Assembly: GCA_022340715.1 (NCBI GenBank)
Contig: JAJDNK010000057.1
Coordinates: 1-37,752 of the forward strand
DNA: 37,752 nucleotides
Direction: 5' to 3'
Source of the DNA: a bacterium BMS3Abin03
Lineage (GTDB): Bacteria; Bacteroidota; Ignavibacteria; Ignavibacteriales; Ignavibacteriaceae
Shown piece by piece: positions 34,333-37,752 of the stretch. The notes below the pieces were generated by a model. That model was given only the letters and a program-made list of their open reading frames with translations, had not been told where the DNA came from and did not search any database. The position numbers and the translations under genes were made by a program. Positions within the stretch are counted from its first letter, which is position 1; the number at the start of each line of letters is the position of its first letter.

Positions 34333-35001
34333 TCAGGATTTGTTTTTTTTCTTAAAACTTAATTTGTTTTCTGTACCGTTGAAAATACGAACAACATTTT
34401 TACGATGCGTAAACATAACAAGCAGCACAAGCAATAGCACAAAGGGAAGTATTGTAGCATAACCGTGAACGTGATGATGAAAAACATTTTCCCTTAGTAC
34501 AAGACTAACCGGTATTGACATAGCAGCGATTAATGAACCTAAAGAAACATATCTTGAAATTGTAACAACAAGAAGGAATACACCAACTGCAATTAACATT
34601 TCTACTGTTATTAACATAAAAAGCATTCCAAGAGCAGTAGCAATTCCTTTTCCCCCTTTAAAGCCTGCAAAGATAGTCCATATATGACCAATAACTGCCG
34701 ATATTCCCGCAATAATTTGAACGAGGGTAAAATCATCAAATGGAGAAGCGTTTTCAAAAGGTAATGGTCCGTAAAAAAGTCGGGCTATTACAACAACAGC
34801 AAAGATTCCTTTCAAAATATCCAGGGCAATTACAAAAGTTCCATACTTCCAGCCAAGCACTCGCATAACGTTAGTACCGCCCGCATTACCACTTCCGTGC
34901 TCACGAATATCGATTCCTCTCGCAGCCTTGCTAATGATTATACTGTTGGGAATTGAGCCAACTAAATAAGATAAAACTACAATTATTGCTAAAAGTATCA
35001 T
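34333..35001 (-). CDS. plsY: Glycerol-3-phosphate acyltransferase PlsY
   Basis: A 222-residue membrane enzyme with five or six hydrophobic segments that moves an acyl group from acyl-phosphate to glycerol 3-phosphate. Motif 1 (GSIPNSIIISKAARGIDIREHGSGNAGGTNVMR) and motif 2 (FKGGKGIATALG) are both intact. A histidine-rich loop (HHHVHG) lies near the C-terminus. It is first in the plsY-gpsA operon. Confidence 0.96.
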   Translation of the reverse strand: MILLAIIVVLSYLVGSIPNSIIISKAARGIDIREHGSGNAGGTNVMRVLGWKYGTFVIALDILKGIFAVVVIARLFYGPLPFENASPFDDFTLVQIIAGISAVIGHIWTIFAGFKGGKGIATALGMLFMLITVEMLIAVGVFLLVVTISRYVSLGSLIAAMSIPVSLVLRENVFHHHVHGYATILPFVLLLVLLVMFTHRKNVVRIFNGTENKLSFKKKNKS

Positions 35002-35599
35002 TTCTTTGATTTTTTATCGAAAGTTAAACTAACTATTAAATAATTAATAAACAACGAAATTCATTGTATAACGATTAAGCAAATCATTCAATACTGTTAG
35101 ATGCCAAAAACACATTTTAGTTACATCATCAATCGCTTTAGGAAATACTCTTATACTATTGTATTTCTTACTTAGTAATAATTCAATCCAATCAGAATTC
35201 TCACACTATTTTCGCTCCATTGCCGTGCCATTTTATATTATATGGATTAAGCTTTCTTTGAACTAATAGTTCTTACTATTAATATAAGGTATGGTCTGAC
35301 TCTCCATTATTTCAGAAATATTTACTTGTTTACAGGAAATTGATAATCTGCTAAGATATTAAAGTAAAAATGCTTACAGGAAAAACAGTTAGACCTAGTA
35401 CTTCTCTATTCACTTTGAAAATTTTGAGAAACAGCACTTTTAAGGAATGTATGAAATAATCTTATAGAAACTTTTAAAAAATTCAGATTGTCATTCCTAT
35501 GAAAGCGCGAATCTTTACAAATTACTTTAGATTCAAACTTTCGTAGGAATGAAACTCTAGAAAAATAATTTTTCAGAAGTCTGCTATAAATAGTGGTTT
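35002..35599. other. About 600 gene-free bases upstream of a small protein gene
   Basis: Contains no convincing gene. It holds the promoter region of plsY and a large palindromic repeat (35491-35552). The minus-strand open frame 35406-35633 crosses that repeat and has no ribosome-binding site, so I treat it as chance. Confidence 0.6.
35491..35552. repeat. 62-base palindromic MITE/REP-like element
   Basis: The outer arms TCATTCCTATGAAAG (35491-35505) and CTTTCGTAGGAATGA (35538-35552) pair over 15 positions with one U-G wobble. A symmetrical 3x3 internal loop and an inner 6-bp stem GAATCT/AGATTC (35509-35514, 35529-35534) close on a 14-nt loop. The single T-to-C difference between the arms suggests the element is still nearly intact. 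TCATTCCTACGAAAG-type palindromes are familiar from Bacteroidota-group genomes (from memory). Confidence 0.72.
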
Positions 35600-35628
35600 T
35601 TGTTTTATTATCGATATTTATATATTTG
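35600..35628 (+). promoter_or_regulatory. Promoter of the 54-residue basic protein gene
   Basis: TTG (35600-35602), 18 bases, then TATATTTG (35621-35628), which equals TAnnTTTG. A start near 35634 would leave a 20-base leader holding the AGGAG site at 35641-35645. Confidence 0.6.
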
Positions 35629-35654
35629 CGCACAATTTTTAGGAGAAGTAAAAA

Positions 35655-35819
35655 ATGGCAAAAACGCAGTCATTTGCTGATAAAGCTAAAGGAAAGAAAA
35701 AGGCCGATCATATTACCGTAAAATTTGTTAAATCCGTTAAAACGGCTAACGGAAATTACAAATTCAACGAAAAATTTGTGCGGTTGGAGGATATTAATAA
35801 AGTAACGGAATTAAAGTAA
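35655..35819 (+). CDS. Small basic protein, 54 residues
   Basis: Too short for common ORF cutoffs but well supported: ATG at 35655, AGGAG 9 bases upstream, a readable promoter, and an intrinsic terminator 15 bases past the stop. The protein begins MAKTQSFADKAKGKKKADH and continues with ITVKFVKSVKTANGNYKFNEK, ending TELK. It has 14 Lys and 1 Arg against about 8 acidic residues, so it is strongly basic. No cysteine or membrane segment is present. The style is that of a nucleic-acid or ribosome-associated protein, but I do not recognise a named family and give no function. Confidence 0.78.
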   Translation: MAKTQSFADKAKGKKKADHITVKFVKSVKTANGNYKFNEKFVRLEDINKVTELK

Positions 35820-35834
35820 TTTCCTTCATTTTCG

Positions 35835-35856
35835 AGCGGTGAAAGCTGCTTTTTTT
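35835..35856 (+). terminator. Intrinsic terminator with GAAA tetraloop
   Basis: AGCGGT (35835-35840), loop GAAA, GCTGCT (35845-35850), with two G-T pairs, then a run of T residues to 35856. It ends the small basic protein transcript. Confidence 0.8.
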
Positions 35857-36049
35857 ATCTGAATTTAGTATCACTGCAACTATTTTCCCCGGTTGATTTT
35901 ACATATCCTTGATTATATCAAATATTTTTTTAAATTGTATTTGCCACTCGCTTCCGCTTGCGCTGAACAACATCTGAATTCGGTTTACCGGCAATAATTG
36001 GGGACTCTTGGCTGTAATTAGAATTTTAAATTTAAAAGAGAATGTTAAA

Positions 36050-37441
36050 ATGATACCTTACAGAAAAATGAAATTTTATGGGTTAAGGGATTTGGACAAC
36101 ATTCCCCAGATTCAGAATCTAACGGATGAGGAACGATTTGCTATTAAAGTTGTTTCACATGTCCTGCCCTTTCGTGTAAATAATTATGTTATTGATGAAT
36201 TGATCGATTGGAATAATATTCCCGACGATCCGATTTTTCAATTAACCTTTTTGCAGAAGGATATGCTCTCCGAAGAGCAATTCGATATAGTTGCAGATTT
36301 ATTAGCGAATGATTCCGATCCTTATGAATTAAAAGAAACGATTGAAGAGATCAGGCTGGAACTAAATCCACATCCTGCGGGACAAATGACATTAAATGTT
36401 CCATATTTAAATGATGAATCAGTGCCTGGAGTACAGCATAAATACAGGGAGACGGTTTTAATTTTTCCATCGAGTGGTCAAACCTGTCATTCTTATTGCA
36501 CATTCTGTTTCAGATGGGCTCAATTCGTGGGAATGAATGATTTGAAATTTGCTACTGATGAATCGAAACGCTTCCAGGATTATTTAATCTCTCAAAAAGA
36601 AGTAACGGATGTACTCATCACCGGTGGTGACCCGATGATAATGAGTGCAAAAAATCTTGCTACGTATATCGAACCTTTGCTTAAACCTGAATTCGATCAT
36701 ATAAGAAATATCAGGATCGGAACGAAATCTGTTGCATACTGGCCTTATAAGTTTGTAACAGATAAAGATGCTGACGATGTTTTAAGATTATTCGATAAAA
36801 TTATTGAATCGGGAAAGCATCTTGCAATAATGGGTCATTACAATCACTGGAAAGAATTATCAACCGAAGTTGCACAGGAAGCTATTAAACGGATAAGAAA
36901 TACAGGTGCCCAAATTAGAACACAATCGCCGTTAATAAAACATGTAAACGACGATCATAAAATCTGGTCCAGAATGTGGGAAGACCAGGTCAAACTAGGA
37001 TGTATTCCTTATTATTTCTTTGTTGAAAGAAACACTGGTGCACATGATCATTTTGCTATTCCATTAATTAGAGCTTATGAAATTTTTAGAAAGGCTTATG
37101 AAAGTGTTTCCGGTTTAAGCAGAACAGTAAGAGGACCATCGATGTCTGCGCTTCCGGGTAAAATTGTAATTGAAGGTGTTACCACTATTAACGGTGAAAA
37201 AGTTTTCATGCTGAACCTGATACAGGCACGTAATCCTGATTGGGTGAAACGACCTTTCTTTGCTAAGTATGATGAAAGAGCAGAATGGTTAACAGATTTA
37301 AGACCTGCATTTGGGAAAGATAAATTCTTCTATCAGGATGACCTAAACCAGATGATAAGATTTAGTGATGGGCAGGCATATTTTAGAACAGATGATGATT
37401 TGGAATTGGTTGGAGAACCAGAATTAGATCTGGACGATTAG
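36050..37441 (+). CDS. KamA-family radical SAM protein, divergent paralogue
   Basis: A 463-residue protein starting at ATG 36050; an in-frame TTG at 36008 would add 14 residues without support. The cluster motif is C146-x3-C150-x2-C153 (TCHSYCTFC). TGGDPMIM is the SAM-binding GGD segment. It is about 80 residues longer than the other KamA. Aligned without gaps from the HF pair, the PLP lysine is K371, but the glycine-rich DAPGGGGK becomes SMSALPGK. The two lysine-side-chain aspartates become R327 and S364. Glutamate 2,3-aminomutase also replaces them (by Lys and Asn), so an acidic substrate is likelier than lysine; this is an inference. It stands alone, converging with the methyltransferase gene. 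Confidence 0.85.
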   Translation: MIPYRKMKFYGLRDLDNIPQIQNLTDEERFAIKVVSHVLPFRVNNYVIDELIDWNNIPDDPIFQLTFLQKDMLSEEQFDIVADLLANDSDPYELKETIEEIRLELNPHPAGQMTLNVPYLNDESVPGVQHKYRETVLIFPSSGQTCHSYCTFCFRWAQFVGMNDLKFATDESKRFQDYLISQKEVTDVLITGGDPMIMSAKNLATYIEPLLKPEFDHIRNIRIGTKSVAYWPYKFVTDKDADDVLRLFDKIIESGKHLAIMGHYNHWKELSTEVAQEAIKRIRNTGAQIRTQSPLIKHVNDDHKIWSRMWEDQVKLGCIPYYFFVERNTGAHDHFAIPLIRAYEIFRKAYESVSGLSRTVRGPSMSALPGKIVIEGVTTINGEKVFMLNLIQARNPDWVKRPFFAKYDERAEWLTDLRPAFGKDKFFYQDDLNQMIRFSDGQAYFRTDDDLELVGEPELDLDD

Positions 37442-37447
37442 CAAATT

Positions 37448-37752
37448 CTAATGCTGGTTGAATAAGTCGGGTTCGAGAATTCCTTCAATCGATAGAAGTT
37501 TCTCTTTAATTTTTAAGCCGCCTCCGTATCCAACCAAGGAACCATCTGATCCGATTACTCTATGACAGGGTATAACTATTGGAAGGGGATTGGCGCCGTT
37601 TGCTTTCGCCGCTGCGCGTATTACTTTTTCATGACCCAATCTTATTGCAAGTTCTTTATAGGAAATGGTTTTTCCATAAGGGATTTTTAAAAGTTCATTC
37701 CACACTTTTTTATGAAAATCTGTGCCTTCAATCTCTAATGGGAGATCGAATT
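37448..37752 (-). CDS. ogt: O6-methylguanine-DNA methyltransferase, C-terminal part (5' end outside window)
   Basis: The frame is open to the right edge (FDLPLEIEGTDFHKK precedes the GTG at 37705), so the gene starts beyond the window. The visible part is the Ada/Ogt DNA-binding and active-site domain: KIPYGKTISYKELA, RAAAKANGANPLPIVIPCHRVIGSDGSLVGYGGGL. The Cys of PCHRV accepts the alkyl group from O6-alkylguanine, and Arg in RAAAKANG is the finger residue. It ends 6 bases from the converging KamA-like gene. Confidence 0.95.
   Translation of the reverse strand, partial: FDLPLEIEGTDFHKKVWNELLKIPYGKTISYKELAIRLGHEKVIRAAAKANGANPLPIVIPCHRVIGSDGSLVGYGGGLKIKEKLLSIEGILEPDLFNQH

Noticed and set aside
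35406..35633. 75-codon minus-strand open frame
   Set aside because: It runs across the palindromic repeat, reaches into the small-protein promoter and has no ribosome-binding site; likely chance.

Overview
The window is AT-rich, densely packed, chromosomal-type bacterial DNA. No phage, transposase, CRISPR array, tRNA or rRNA was seen. Several features point to the Bacteroidota/Ignavibacteriota side of the tree, with an Ignavibacteria-like organism the best guess: low GC, sortilin-like BNR/VPS10 secreted proteins, -33 TTG / TAnnTTTG promoter-like boxes, palindromic intergenic repeats, and a possible remnant of a type IX secretion sorting domain. This assignment is inference from gene style, not from a marker gene.

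Region 1 (1-6421): the end of a DUF2779 protein, coupled to a secreted endonuclease/exonuclease/phosphatase-fold enzyme; a 1087-residue secreted beta-propeller protein on the opposite strand; then an SDR oxidoreductase and a Nudix hydrolase. Region 2 (6494-11131): a tetR-emrA-emrB-tolC efflux operon with a palindromic operator overlapping its promoter. Region 3 (11269-16121): a transglutaminase-like protein paired with a tandem DUF350 membrane protein, a TPR lipoprotein coupled to a DUF456 protein, a YfhL-type ferredoxin, a DUF1523-like membrane protein and a YjiK-like lipoprotein. Region 4 (16122-24026): a surface-polysaccharide cluster with an initiating sugar-phosphate transferase, GT4 and two GT2 glycosyltransferases, a kinase-methyltransferase fusion and a Wzx-like flippase. 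It is preceded by a 609-base gene-free stretch with two oppositely directed terminators.

Region 5 (24127-29450): nadK and a thioredoxin-fold protein, facing a tightly overlapped four-gene operon: two divergent ATP-grasp ligases of the D-Ala-D-Ala ligase type, a small GNAT acetyltransferase and a canonical lysine 2,3-aminomutase. This is the best candidate for an undescribed system: the aminomutase would make beta-lysine, and the ligases and acetyltransferase could build or cap a beta-amino-acid product. The first ligase gene appears to start at ATT. Region 6 (29633-37752): recG, dgt, gpsA, plsY, a 54-residue basic protein with its own promoter and terminator, a second divergent KamA-type radical SAM protein whose substrate-binding positions differ from lysine enzymes, and the C-terminal part of an O6-methylguanine-DNA methyltransferase at the window edge.
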